DNA of 22,346 nucleotides from a virus. Under the pieces are notes generated by a model that saw only the letters and a list, made by a program, of their open reading frames with translations, had not been told where the DNA came from and made no database searches. The stretch covers positions 1 to 22,346 of the IMG/VR virus record IMGVR_UViG_3300023184_002441, one strand, 5' to 3'. Positions 6,284-12,586 of this stretch are shown in pieces (the first letter of the stretch is position 1; the number at the start of each line of letters is the position of its first letter). The translations under genes were made by a program, and so were the position numbers.

Positions 6284-7381
6284 TTATGCCACAGCTTGGA
6301 CGATATACTTACCAAAACGTTTATGGAATTCATCAAACGTTTTAAGTTTGTTAGGAACGAACGGTAAGTTGTAAACAGTAAGGGCCACACGAGCACCCAT
6401 AACAGTAAGTTCTGTAGTAAAGTTCTCCATCATAAATTTGAAGAAGTTATCTACTTTCTCATGCCATTGGTCTTGATTAACACTTTCTTTCTTGTTAGTG
6501 TTAATGTCTTTAAGTTCATAGCACATAGACACAGTTAAAGAATACATAGCTGAGATTTCTTTGACTTTAAGTTCACGAACTTTACCATCAAGGATTTCTC
6601 TAGGGTCAGGCATTTGGCCAGCTATTTTTCTATGCGCCATGAATTTTACTGCGGTACCTTCACCAACTGTGCCTGCTACCAAGTCTGTTTCAACATTGGT
6701 TGGCAAGTTATCTTCTAACAGTTGACTTACGAAAGTCCACGAACGAGGTGTTGCGAAAGCACGTGATGCTGTCTTAGGATCAAAGTCAAATAAGTCCTGC
6801 TTAGCAAATGACACGTAACCTACAACGTCTTTATGAATATTGTTGAGCACTGCCCATTTTTGCCAAGCGTCAAAGTCTGGACGCATTTCTAAATGGACAA
6901 AACGATTACTTAATGGGCTAGGCATTTTAAATGTAACACCCTTGTCACCTTCTCTATTACCCGCCGCCACCATAACAACATTGTCTGGTAATTTATACTT
7001 ACCTACACGACGATTAAGGATAAGTTGATAAGCCGCCGCCTGCACGCTAGGTGCCGCTGAATTCATCTCATCAAAGAATAATACGATAACTGGATACTTG
7101 CTGGCTAGCTCTTCACTAGGTAAGTCGATCGGAGGTGCCCAATCCATCAAACCATTATCTTTATTGTAAAAAGGAATACCACGGATATCTGTTGGATCCA
7201 TCTGCCCTAAGCGTAAGTCGATCATGTAGCCACCCATTTCTTCAGCAATACCTGCTACTAGTTCTGACTTGCCAATGCCCGGAGGACCCCAAAGAAATAC
7301 TGGACGTTTTTTATTGAAACATTGTTGGAGTGCTACTCTAGCCTCATCACTGGTTACGGTACGATTTTCTGTAACTGCCAT
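6284..7381 (-). CDS. MoxR-family AAA+ ATPase
   Basis: A 365-residue AAA+ protein. Walker A GPPGIGKS lies at 32-39, Walker B VIVLFFDEMN at about 98-107, sensor 1 Asn in VVMVAAGNRE, and an arginine-finger region in PSPLSNRFVHLEM. MoxR ATPases remodel or load cofactors into client proteins together with VWA-domain partners. The VWA gene lies downstream on the same strand, separated only by a small gene and the reverse-oriented radical SAM gene. It has its own consensus sigma-70 promoter, a leader of about 26 nt, and an AAAGGG Shine-Dalgarno 5 nt before the ATG. The client in phage infection is unknown. Confidence 0.92.
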   Translation of the reverse strand: MAVTENRTVTSDEARVALQQCFNKKRPVFLWGPPGIGKSELVAGIAEEMGGYMIDLRLGQMDPTDIRGIPFYNKDNGLMDWAPPIDLPSEELASKYPVIVLFFDEMNSAAPSVQAAAYQLILNRRVGKYKLPDNVVMVAAGNREGDKGVTFKMPSPLSNRFVHLEMRPDFDAWQKWAVLNNIHKDVVGYVSFAKQDLFDFDPKTASRAFATPRSWTFVSQLLEDNLPTNVETDLVAGTVGEGTAVKFMAHRKIAGQMPDPREILDGKVRELKVKEISAMYSLTVSMCYELKDINTNKKESVNQDQWHEKVDNFFKFMMENFTTELTVMGARVALTVYNLPFVPNKLKTFDEFHKRFGKYIVQAVA

Positions 7382-7413
7382 TTTAACCCTTTCTTATTTA
7401 ACTGTGTAGAACT

Positions 7414-7442
7414 ATTATAGCACCAAAATGGTCATTTGTCAA
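7414..7442 (-). promoter_or_regulatory. Consensus sigma-70 promoter of the MoxR gene
   Basis: Perfect minus-strand TTGACA (7442-7437), 17-nt spacer, perfect TATAAT (7419-7414). The -35 box begins just after the stop codon of the 35-residue membrane peptide. Confidence 0.9.
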
Positions 7443-7443
7443 G

Positions 7444-7551
7444 TTAAATCCTGCCTTTAGATTTCAAGTTGAATAGATAACAAACCACAGCACCTCCAAA
7501 GAATGCTCCTAAAGTAAACGCCCAAGCATAGCATAAAACATATTCAATCAT
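7444..7551 (-). CDS. 35-residue single-span membrane peptide
   Basis: A short frame from ATG at 7551 to TAA at 7444-7446. It encodes MIEYVLCYAWAF, then TLGAFFGG, then AVVCYLFNL and a basic tail KSKGRI. Residues 4-27 form one transmembrane helix with GxxxxxGG-type small residues, and the Lys/Arg tail predicts the C-terminus in the cytoplasm. Support for a real gene: AAGGA lies 6 nt before the ATG, the start overlaps the preceding stop by 8 nt, and the frame exactly fills the gap to the MoxR promoter. Function is unknown; inner-membrane peptides of this size in phages can modify host membrane processes. Confidence 0.65.
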   Translation of the reverse strand: MIEYVLCYAWAFTLGAFFGGAVVCYLFNLKSKGRI

Positions 7552-8359
7552 TTTGTGTCCTTATCTGTTGTTTAAGTTTTTCAGCTGTTAGCCATATATC
7601 AAAATCACTACTAGTTAACGGTAATTCAACCTCGTAAGTGCTCTTAGTTTGATTATGTCTACCACCTAAATGATCTACTAATTTTTTATCTTGATCCGTT
7701 GGTGAATTGAAATGTATACCAACTTTATAACAACTTTTTAATTTATGTATATAGTGCTCACCTTTACTGATATCTCTAAACCAAAGAGTTTTTGCACTAT
7801 CACTGACATCTTCTCTCTGTATTGACCAATCTTTGGCAAAGGTATTTATAAAGTCTCGATAATAAACAATAGCCCTGTCTTCTTTAGCTATTACATTATG
7901 TTCCTTAAACAAACAAGGGACATAATCCCCTTGTTCAGTCCATTGACTTTTAACTGCATGGACATTACAGTGGCTATTATAACTACGACGTTCATACGCC
8001 CAACGAATATCTTTAAATGTGTCTAGGAATATTTGATCAATTGATTCGCATAATAATACAGCACCTGATACTTTCAATCCTTGATTTTTTAATACTCTGG
8101 CATAGTGTGATGTTTTACCTACATGAGTTTGATCTGCTCGCCCAGTCTGATCTTGGTGTTCATAAACAATGGCATGTCCTTTGTCAGTGAATCCCACCAC
8201 ATCAATTGACCCACCGGGAATGGGATATTCATTGATGGCTTTAGTGATAGTAGGTAACCCCAATAAAGCATTTATCTTGTTTAGACTGTTAATATCAGTA
8301 GAAAGATACTGGGTAAATTTTACCTCAGATCCATACATTTCTTTAAGTGTTTTATACAT
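7544..8359 (-). CDS. Predicted PD-(D/E)XK nuclease-like protein
   Basis: A 271-residue protein. Residues 50-90 resemble the nuclease-fold core of DUF4268-type proteins: SIDVVGF with Asp53, then AIVYEHQDQ with Glu67-x-Gln69, then THVGKTSHYARVL, matching the pattern D...ExQ...DHxGKLLTYA of that group. The usual ExK lysine is Gln, as in that family. The C-terminal half (about 165-260) looks like a separate alpha/beta domain with WFRDISKGEHYIHK and VGIHFNSP. The ATG at 8359 overlaps the upstream stop as TAATG and is preferred to a TTG at 8371. If active it could cut host or rival DNA; this rests on motif resemblance alone. Confidence 0.7.
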   Translation of the reverse strand: MYKTLKEMYGSEVKFTQYLSTDINSLNKINALLGLPTITKAINEYPIPGGSIDVVGFTDKGHAIVYEHQDQTGRADQTHVGKTSHYARVLKNQGLKVSGAVLLCESIDQIFLDTFKDIRWAYERRSYNSHCNVHAVKSQWTEQGDYVPCLFKEHNVIAKEDRAIVYYRDFINTFAKDWSIQREDVSDSAKTLWFRDISKGEHYIHKLKSCYKVGIHFNSPTDQDKKLVDHLGGRHNQTKSTYEVELPLTSSDFDIWLTAEKLKQQIRTQND

Positions 8360-8535
8360 TAGTGCAACCAATCCGTTAGTGGAACGTAAGCAATCTTACC
8401 AGCCTCCATACGGGCCTTCATAAGGTCAGCCATGGCAAAGATACCTTCTACTACCTGTGTGGCTTCTGCCTTGTCCACTTCTGAGGCATCCTCGCCCCAG
8501 ATAGCATCAATGATTTCTTGTTCTTGTGGTGTCAT
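8359..8535 (-). CDS. Small phage hypothetical protein
   Basis: A 58-residue acidic, helical protein starting MTPQEQEIIDAIWGEDAS and ending VPLTDWLH. A longer frame upstream exists, but the ATG at 8535 overlaps the previous stop as ATGA, which is this genome's normal coupling. The extra upstream residues would lie wholly inside the previous gene. I do not recognise it, and no motif is visible. Confidence 0.65.
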   Translation of the reverse strand: MTPQEQEIIDAIWGEDASEVDKAEATQVVEGIFAMADLMKARMEAGKIAYVPLTDWLH

Positions 8536-8849
8536 AGGTATAAAGGACCTGTCCATTGAACAGTGTAACCACCGTCTATGATGTTGCCACGGGCTTGATT
8601 CATTGCTGGAGCATTCCAACCTGCCGCTTTCAAGATGTCGCCCTTACGGAACTTACCACCGTCTTCTTTAACGATGAATCCCCATACGCTGGTACCTTGG
8701 ATGACCTTGATATACTTCTTACCTTCAGTAACACGGATACGAGCATTAAACTCATCGATCATCTCTTGGCGAGGTGATGTTAAGTTCTTGCTCCAACGCT
8801 TGTAGTCGGCTTTGATAGCATCTAACAGTTGATCTAATTGAGTTAACAT
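8532..8849 (-). CDS. Conserved phage hypothetical protein
   Basis: A 105-residue protein: a helical N-terminal 30 residues, then a conserved beta-rich core (KYIKVIQGTSVWGFIV, FRKGDILKAAGWNAPAMNQA and RGNIIDG). This KGDILKAAGWNAPA...ARGNI pattern is familiar from memory as a T4-like phage hypothetical. Its function is unknown to me. It starts with a TAATG overlap onto the stop of the gene upstream and ends with an ATGA overlap, so it sits in the middle of a tightly coupled set of four genes from 9136 to 7544. Confidence 0.75.
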   Translation of the reverse strand: MLTQLDQLLDAIKADYKRWSKNLTSPRQEMIDEFNARIRVTEGKKYIKVIQGTSVWGFIVKEDGGKFRKGDILKAAGWNAPAMNQARGNIIDGGYTVQWTGPLYL

Positions 8850-9136
8850 TATACAGTCTCCTTCATTGCCTTACGACGTGATGGGTCCATGACATCAAAC
8901 ATTATGGCCTTGGCACAGTTGATATATTGACGTGCTTGGTTGGAAACGTCAGGACTAACCCAACCATCAGCATTAAACTCTGGGTCTAAAACCTGTTGGG
9001 CATCACTTAACATACCTGCGGCAAACATAAGTTCTTGACCTGGAAAAGCCTGCGTTTTTACCATACGATTTAACTCTGCTTTTGTCATACCGTAGGCTTG
9101 AATTTCCCACTGTAAATCTGTTGTTTTTGCTGTCAT
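8849..9136 (-). CDS. Conserved phage hypothetical protein
   Basis: A 95-residue, mostly helical protein starting MTAKTTDLQWEIQAYG. It contains FAAGMLSDAQQ and ARQYINCAKAIMFD, and no catalytic motif. The frame is open to an ATG at 9169, but that codon lies inside the -10 box of a strong promoter and cannot be on the mRNA. The ATG at 9136 has GGAG 6 nt upstream and a leader of about 25 nt, so it is the start. It heads the operon that runs through the nuclease-like gene to the 35-residue membrane peptide. Confidence 0.78.
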   Translation of the reverse strand: MTAKTTDLQWEIQAYGMTKAELNRMVKTQAFPGQELMFAAGMLSDAQQVLDPEFNADGWVSPDVSNQARQYINCAKAIMFDVMDPSRRKAMKETV

Positions 9137-9167
9137 ATTTTGCTCCGTTTTCTTATTGTATGTAAAC

Positions 9168-9196
9168 ATTATACAGTCATTTTACCAAAAAGTCAA
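9168..9196 (-). promoter_or_regulatory. Sigma-70-like promoter for the 9136 operon
   Basis: Minus-strand TTGACT (9196-9191), 17-nt spacer, TATAAT (9173-9168). The 14 nt TATAATGTTTACAT recur exactly in the promoter at 16480-16493. Confidence 0.87.
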
Positions 9197-9218
9197 CCAA
9201 AATTAGTGTAAAATAGCC

Positions 9219-9247
9219 AAAAAAAATGCACTTTTTTAGTGCATTTT
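9219..9247 (-). terminator. Rho-independent terminator
   Basis: A 10-bp stem (9223-9232 with 9238-9247) with a 5-nt loop, followed on the minus strand by eight T (9226-9219). It begins within the stop codon of the gene at 9246-9449 and lies just before the promoter for the next operon, so it cleanly separates two transcription units. Confidence 0.85.
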
Positions 9248-9449
9248 AGGGCTTATTAACCCAATCTTTATCCCACATGTCTGCGTGGGGATCTGGGATT
9301 TTATCTAGCTCAGCAAATTTCTTTTCTATGCGCAAGCGGATAACTTGGTTTCGTTCCCATTCTTTGGTCACTATGGCCGCTTGGGCTTTGGTGAGATTAT
9401 CGGCGGGTTCTGGAGCTTCTGCCTGGGCTAGAGTAAACCACTCAAACAT
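9246..9449 (-). CDS. Small hypothetical protein, single-gene transcript
   Basis: A 67-residue helical, charged protein (MFEWFTLAQAEAPEPADN..., ending DMWDKDWVNKP). I do not recognise it, and it has no signal peptide or membrane segment. It is bracketed by its own promoter (9484-9512) and a rho-independent terminator at its stop codon, making it a monocistronic unit, which is rare in this window. The predicted leader is about 28 nt with no clear Shine-Dalgarno. A dedicated promoter and terminator suggest separate timing or high expression. Confidence 0.7.
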   Translation of the reverse strand: MFEWFTLAQAEAPEPADNLTKAQAAIVTKEWERNQVIRLRIEKKFAELDKIPDPHADMWDKDWVNKP

Positions 9450-9483
9450 TAATCATATACCGATACTAATATTATTTAACATC

Positions 9484-9512
9484 ATTGTAACAGAAAAATT
9501 GATAAAAGTCAA
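9484..9512 (-). promoter_or_regulatory. Sigma-70-like promoter of the 9449 gene
   Basis: Minus-strand TTGACT (9512-9507), 17-nt spacer, TACAAT (9489-9484). The predicted start is near 9477, 28 nt before the ATG. Confidence 0.75.
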
Positions 9513-9518
9513 TGCTTG

Positions 9519-10391
9519 TTATGATCTATATAATTTTTGTAAATCCTGAAGTAATTTTTGTGTGTCTTGTATTATTTCTCTCTCTGCTCGTATACTAGCA
9601 TCAAACCATAACCCATGTACGAAATTGGCTTGTTCATAATGATCTTCTAATTCAAACCAATCAATTAACTCCTGATACCATTCTTTATTTAAAGTTTTAC
9701 CAAATAATATACTAGCATCAAGTAATTTAATATTATTTGGGTTTTCTTTTGCGATCGTTTGATTTTGTTCGTTTATAGAACTTATTGGAAATTTGAGATT
9801 ATTGAAATAAAATTCCTCCATGCCCAACAATAGATTCTTGTAATTGTCTTGAATTAATTTTGCTACTGATCTAACGGCTAATGTTGGATCAATGGTTAAA
9901 ATTAAAGTTTTTAAGTTATTATGTTCGTTTATTACTGGTTGCGCATTTCTCTCAAGAACCACAACCTTATTTTCAAATTGATTATATAGATGGCCAAAAA
10001 TTACTAATTTATTTAAAATATTCCTATACTCCCATTCCATAGCCTGCCAATTATGCCAAGTTCTAGTAGAGGGATATATCTTCTCTTTTATACTAGTTAA
10101 TTTATTTTTTAAATTATCAAAATAGATCAACGAATTGCTTGGAGAGATGTCAAATAAGGTTTCCATTTCTTCAATAATATTGATATTGATATTTTGTAGC
10201 TTATTATCTAATAAGTCTGCATACGCTGGCCAATCTGATCCTTTGAAAGTTTCATATTTTTCTTTATTATATGTAGAAAGATTCCATTTAAATGAGTCAT
10301 CTAATAGAACTAACCATCTGACATGATTGCCAAAGGCTCCGACCGGAGCAACGATATTATATTTTGAATTTATTTTTGGATAATCAAACAT
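9519..10391 (-). CDS. AT-rich protein of unknown function (APVGAFGNHVRWL family)
   Basis: A 290-residue protein I cannot assign. Its N-terminus has a glycine-containing loop, APVGAFGNHVRWLVLLDD at about 15-32, which could be a ligand-binding loop after the first strand. It is followed by TRTWHNWQAMEWEYR (about 110-124) and a helical C-terminus with WFELEDHYEQANFVHGLW. I recall similar openings in uncultured marine phage proteins without a known role. A sulfotransferase or other transferase fold is conceivable but unsupported. It is more AT-rich than its neighbours, like the two non-QueE radical SAM genes. Its promoter (TTGACA-17-TATACT) lies over the end of the gene upstream, with the ATG 6 nt past the -10 box, so the mRNA is predicted to be leaderless. 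Confidence 0.7.
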   Translation of the reverse strand: MFDYPKINSKYNIVAPVGAFGNHVRWLVLLDDSFKWNLSTYNKEKYETFKGSDWPAYADLLDNKLQNININIIEEMETLFDISPSNSLIYFDNLKNKLTSIKEKIYPSTRTWHNWQAMEWEYRNILNKLVIFGHLYNQFENKVVVLERNAQPVINEHNNLKTLILTIDPTLAVRSVAKLIQDNYKNLLLGMEEFYFNNLKFPISSINEQNQTIAKENPNNIKLLDASILFGKTLNKEWYQELIDWFELEDHYEQANFVHGLWFDASIRAEREIIQDTQKLLQDLQKLYRS

Positions 10392-10397
10392 AAAACT

Positions 10398-10426
10398 AGT
10401 ATAGCATCAACCGGCTAGATTGTCAA
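10398..10426 (-). promoter_or_regulatory. Sigma-70-like promoter, leaderless type
   Basis: Minus-strand TTGACA (10426-10421), 17-nt spacer, TATACT (10403-10398). It overlaps the last codons of the gene ending at 10407. The next ATG (10391) starts 6 nt after the -10 box. Confidence 0.83.
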
Positions 10427-10802
10427 GATATTGTTGAAGATCGCTACCATGTAGGGCCAGCATGATTGAATCCTGCTCACTGAATACATAAATGGATTTT
10501 GGCCCAGATATATAGTATGGGCTAGTGAAATGTTTTTCTAATTGGATATAACTGCGATTAACTAATTCTGTAGGCAGTTTAAAATGCCAATTCTTGATTT
10601 CTTTATTTTTATTCAGCATATTAAATGCTGGACGAGTTAGTCTTAGGCTATCTGGATTAACTGGATTGTGCCACCATGACGCTGGATTATCGTAGCGTTG
10701 GTAACGGATACCAAGTTTGGGGTCTGAAGTGAATGGATTTAGGGTATGTTCTTGGAAACGGGCCTGCCATACATTTTGCAATGAGTCAGCAGTGCGTGCC
10801 AT
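10407..10802 (-). CDS. Conserved phage hypothetical protein
   Basis: A 131-residue protein with the conserved stretches DPKLGIRYQRYDNPASWWHNP, NPDSLRLTRPAFNML and KNWHFKLP, and a C-terminal DSIMLALHGSDLQQYLDNLA. The order NPDSLRLT, then a short helix, then an aromatic LP motif, then a terminal ML.LHG.DL..YL is familiar from memory from uncultured T4-like phages; function unknown. It starts 3 nt after the gene upstream, and its 3' end carries the promoter of the next gene. Confidence 0.75.
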   Translation of the reverse strand: MARTADSLQNVWQARFQEHTLNPFTSDPKLGIRYQRYDNPASWWHNPVNPDSLRLTRPAFNMLNKNKEIKNWHFKLPTELVNRSYIQLEKHFTSPYYISGPKSIYVFSEQDSIMLALHGSDLQQYLDNLAG

Positions 10803-10805
10803 ATA

Positions 10806-11093
10806 TTAAGCCAGTACTGGAGTTCCAGCACTTAGTAATACCACTGTGAATTTATCAGATTTAAACAAGGCGTTCAATTTTTTAGCCAGATTATGTGCAT
10901 GACCTGGATTACTAAATGATACTTTTTTATACTTAGGACCAGGATAGGCTACTAGGATATTCTGTGTTTTTAAATTAATAGGTTGATTATCATAGAACAC
11001 AGCCCAGATACCTTCACTACTCAGGATCTGATCACTCTTATATGTTGTCTTATTTACATGTTCTAATAATACGTTGGGTTTTGGTCGACTCAC
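10806..11093 (-). CDS. Conserved phage hypothetical protein, GTG start
   Basis: A 95-residue protein starting (GTG) SRPKPNVLLEHVNKTTYKS, then GIWAVFYDNQPINL, YPGPKYKKVSFSNPGHAHNL and a final FTVVLLSAGTPVLA. This is a small alpha/beta protein family I recall from marine T4-like phages; its function is unknown. The GTG start at 11093 is supported by a strong AAGGAGG Shine-Dalgarno 8 nt upstream (11102-11108). It usually sits next to the NPDSLRLT protein, as it does here. Confidence 0.77.
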   Translation of the reverse strand: MSRPKPNVLLEHVNKTTYKSDQILSSEGIWAVFYDNQPINLKTQNILVAYPGPKYKKVSFSNPGHAHNLAKKLNALFKSDKFTVVLLSAGTPVLA

Positions 11094-11140
11094 TAGACGA
11101 TCCTCCTTAGTATTATTTATGCCATAAACTACATATATAA

Positions 11141-11362
11141 TTAGAAATTGCCACCATCAAATTCAACTGATACCACTGCTTCTGTTTCTGCGGTTTGTTT
11201 AATTTCTGTAAGGTCATTGATCTTTGTTAGTAATTCAAAAATCTCGCCGTGTATATTACGTGCTTCTAATGCTGAGAGATTAAGTTCTTTAGCATTGGTT
11301 TGATTCATAACCTTAACACGATCGTTAAATTTCTTCAGATGCAGGCTTAACTGTTGTTCCAT
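11141..11362 (-). CDS. Small hypothetical protein
   Basis: A 73-residue helical protein (MEQQLSLHLKKFNDRVKVMN..., ending VSVEFDGGNF), probably a coiled coil, with an acidic C-terminus. The frame is open further upstream, but the ATG at 11362 has GGAG exactly 6 nt before it and is preferred. It overlaps the 3' end of the gene upstream by 38 nt. I do not recognise it. The 47-nt gap downstream contains only the next gene's Shine-Dalgarno. Confidence 0.62.
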   Translation of the reverse strand: MEQQLSLHLKKFNDRVKVMNQTNAKELNLSALEARNIHGEIFELLTKINDLTEIKQTAETEAVVSVEFDGGNF

Positions 11363-11837
11363 GTAGAGCTCCATTGGCGATACGTAAATGTTCTTGCATT
11401 TCTTCAGCTGACTCATATGGTCCAGCATAAGCATAGCGATTTAGTGTGATTAGTTTGGGACAATATGATTTAACCCAGCCGTTGTTAAACTTGACGATAT
11501 AATACCCAGCACAGAAGAAACTTTTACTTTTAGTACCTTTAGTAAAGATAGGCAATTTGTGCTTAACGTCCCATAGAATATTATTAGCTTTATGTTCGCA
11601 TGGATACCCATAGACATCGTTGCTTTCTGTGATGATTTTACGTGGTGGTGCCTTGTCTACAACGATATTGTACTTGTCACTAAGCATTTTCAAACTAGGA
11701 AATTGTTCACGAGTTTGATTGTGTTGATAAACTACACCTTGTGGGTTTGTCATAATAGTACCAACTTTATTATGACTGTCATCTTCGACGATCCAACATT
11801 TATTCTTAACGATGGCTTTAGCTAATAACATTATCAT
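11325..11837 (-). CDS. Conserved T4-like phage hypothetical protein
   Basis: A 170-residue protein with a pattern I recall from many T4-like marine phages: MLLAKAIVKNKCWIVEDD near the start, NDVYGYPCEHKANNILWDVK, LPIFTKGTKSKSFFCAGYY, and a C-terminal WVKSYCPKLITLNRYAYAGP. The highly conserved TKSKS.FCAGYYI.KF..GW.KS.CPKLITL core suggests a structured small protein; function unknown. The frame is open to an ATG at 11912, but GGAGG lies 4 nt before the ATG at 11837 and 10 nt before another ATG at 11831. Those starts also fit the family N-terminus. The upstream Cys-rich 25 residues are probably not translated in this frame. Confidence 0.75.
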   Translation of the reverse strand: MIMLLAKAIVKNKCWIVEDDSHNKVGTIMTNPQGVVYQHNQTREQFPSLKMLSDKYNIVVDKAPPRKIITESNDVYGYPCEHKANNILWDVKHKLPIFTKGTKSKSFFCAGYYIVKFNNGWVKSYCPKLITLNRYAYAGPYESAEEMQEHLRIANGALHGTTVKPASEEI

Positions 11838-11895
11838 TGTACCTCCGCAGGAATCAGCATCCTGACAGGTTGTGTGTAATTTACATTCTTTTTTA

Positions 11896-12264
11896 TCATA
11901 GTGTTGTGGCATAGGTAATAATTCCTATATAAGTTAAATAATGCAGTGCTTGATCTGCACCAAGCCAAATCCAGAACTGACGATCTGCTGGCGTAAGTCC
12001 CTTATTCAATTTCTGTTTAAAATAGTCTATATGATAATGTAAGACAAAGTCTGCAAACGAAAGTGCGATAATTATAGTTGCATCAGAGCAAAAGAACACT
12101 AGAATTAAGAATGTCCAACTAGCATGTACCAAGGCGTGATGGACACCACCAGTAGCACCATAGATGCCTTTTTCACGGAGCATATAGTCAAACTGCATCA
12201 AGAAGTCGGCGATGAAATGCTTGATGCCAAATAATGCTAGTAAGATAAAAACTGTGGTGTTCAT
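11896..12264 (-). CDS. DUF3307 integral membrane protein
   Basis: A 122-residue polytopic membrane protein with about four hydrophobic segments (roughly 4-20, 45-60, 62-76 and 98-118). Characteristic residues are GIKHFIADFLMQFDYMLREKG near the N-terminus, the HHALVHASW segment, and FVLHYHIDYFKQK. The His/Asp-rich membrane edges match DUF3307, which is common in phages and bacteria and has no proven function. The start overlaps the upstream stop as TAATG. Confidence 0.8.
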   Translation of the reverse strand: MNTTVFILLALFGIKHFIADFLMQFDYMLREKGIYGATGGVHHALVHASWTFLILVFFCSDATIIIALSFADFVLHYHIDYFKQKLNKGLTPADRQFWIWLGADQALHYLTYIGIITYATTL

Positions 12265-12578
12265 TATTTACTCTTGTATCGATCTAAAACGTTAATTGCA
12301 ATATTTTCTTTTTTAGCCTGTTCTAACCAACCAGATAGTAGACTACTCATATATCCACTCAGTCCGTATGCACCTTTGTGGCAAACATAAGTGCTACCAC
12401 TATAGCCATCAAACTCCCAATGGTCATCTAGTTCTCGTTCTGCCTTGTTACCACTGTTGAGCTTCCAACTATCACCATCTAAATACCCACCATACCAACC
12501 TGCGAATACTTTTTGGATCGTTTCATCTGGTGCTACAAATTCTAATACTACCCAACGTTCTGGAGTATACCCTGACAT
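12264..12578 (-). CDS. Conserved phage hypothetical protein
   Basis: A 104-residue soluble protein starting MSGYTPERWVVLEF. It contains KVFAGWYGGYLDGDSWKLNSG, then a GSTYVCHKGAYGLSGY motif and a helical C-terminus. The arrangement of aromatic/Gly strands around YVCHKGAYG is family-like, and I recall it as a phage hypothetical without a function. AGGA lies 6 nt before the ATG at 12578. It sits 8 nt downstream of queD and 1 nt overlaps the DUF3307 gene. Confidence 0.72.
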   Translation of the reverse strand: MSGYTPERWVVLEFVAPDETIQKVFAGWYGGYLDGDSWKLNSGNKAERELDDHWEFDGYSGSTYVCHKGAYGLSGYMSSLLSGWLEQAKKENIAINVLDRYKSK

Positions 12579-12586
12579 ATCAGTTC

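Noticed and set aside
5996-6367. 123-residue plus-strand frame downstream of the radical SAM gene
   Set aside because: It is antisense to the aromatic-rich gene and the MoxR C-terminus; its composition looks like an antisense shadow.
9137-9169. Upstream ATG at 9169 as the start of the 8849-9136 gene
   Set aside because: The codon lies inside the TATAAT box of a strong promoter and would not be on the transcript; the ATG at 9136 has a proper Shine-Dalgarno.
11114-11121. CATAAATA resembling a T4 late promoter (TATAAATA)
   Set aside because: The predicted start would fall within the Shine-Dalgarno of the next gene, it is a single 7/8 match in AT-rich DNA, and no other convincing late promoters were found. 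A nearby short TTTATGGCATAAA palindrome is too weak for a terminator.
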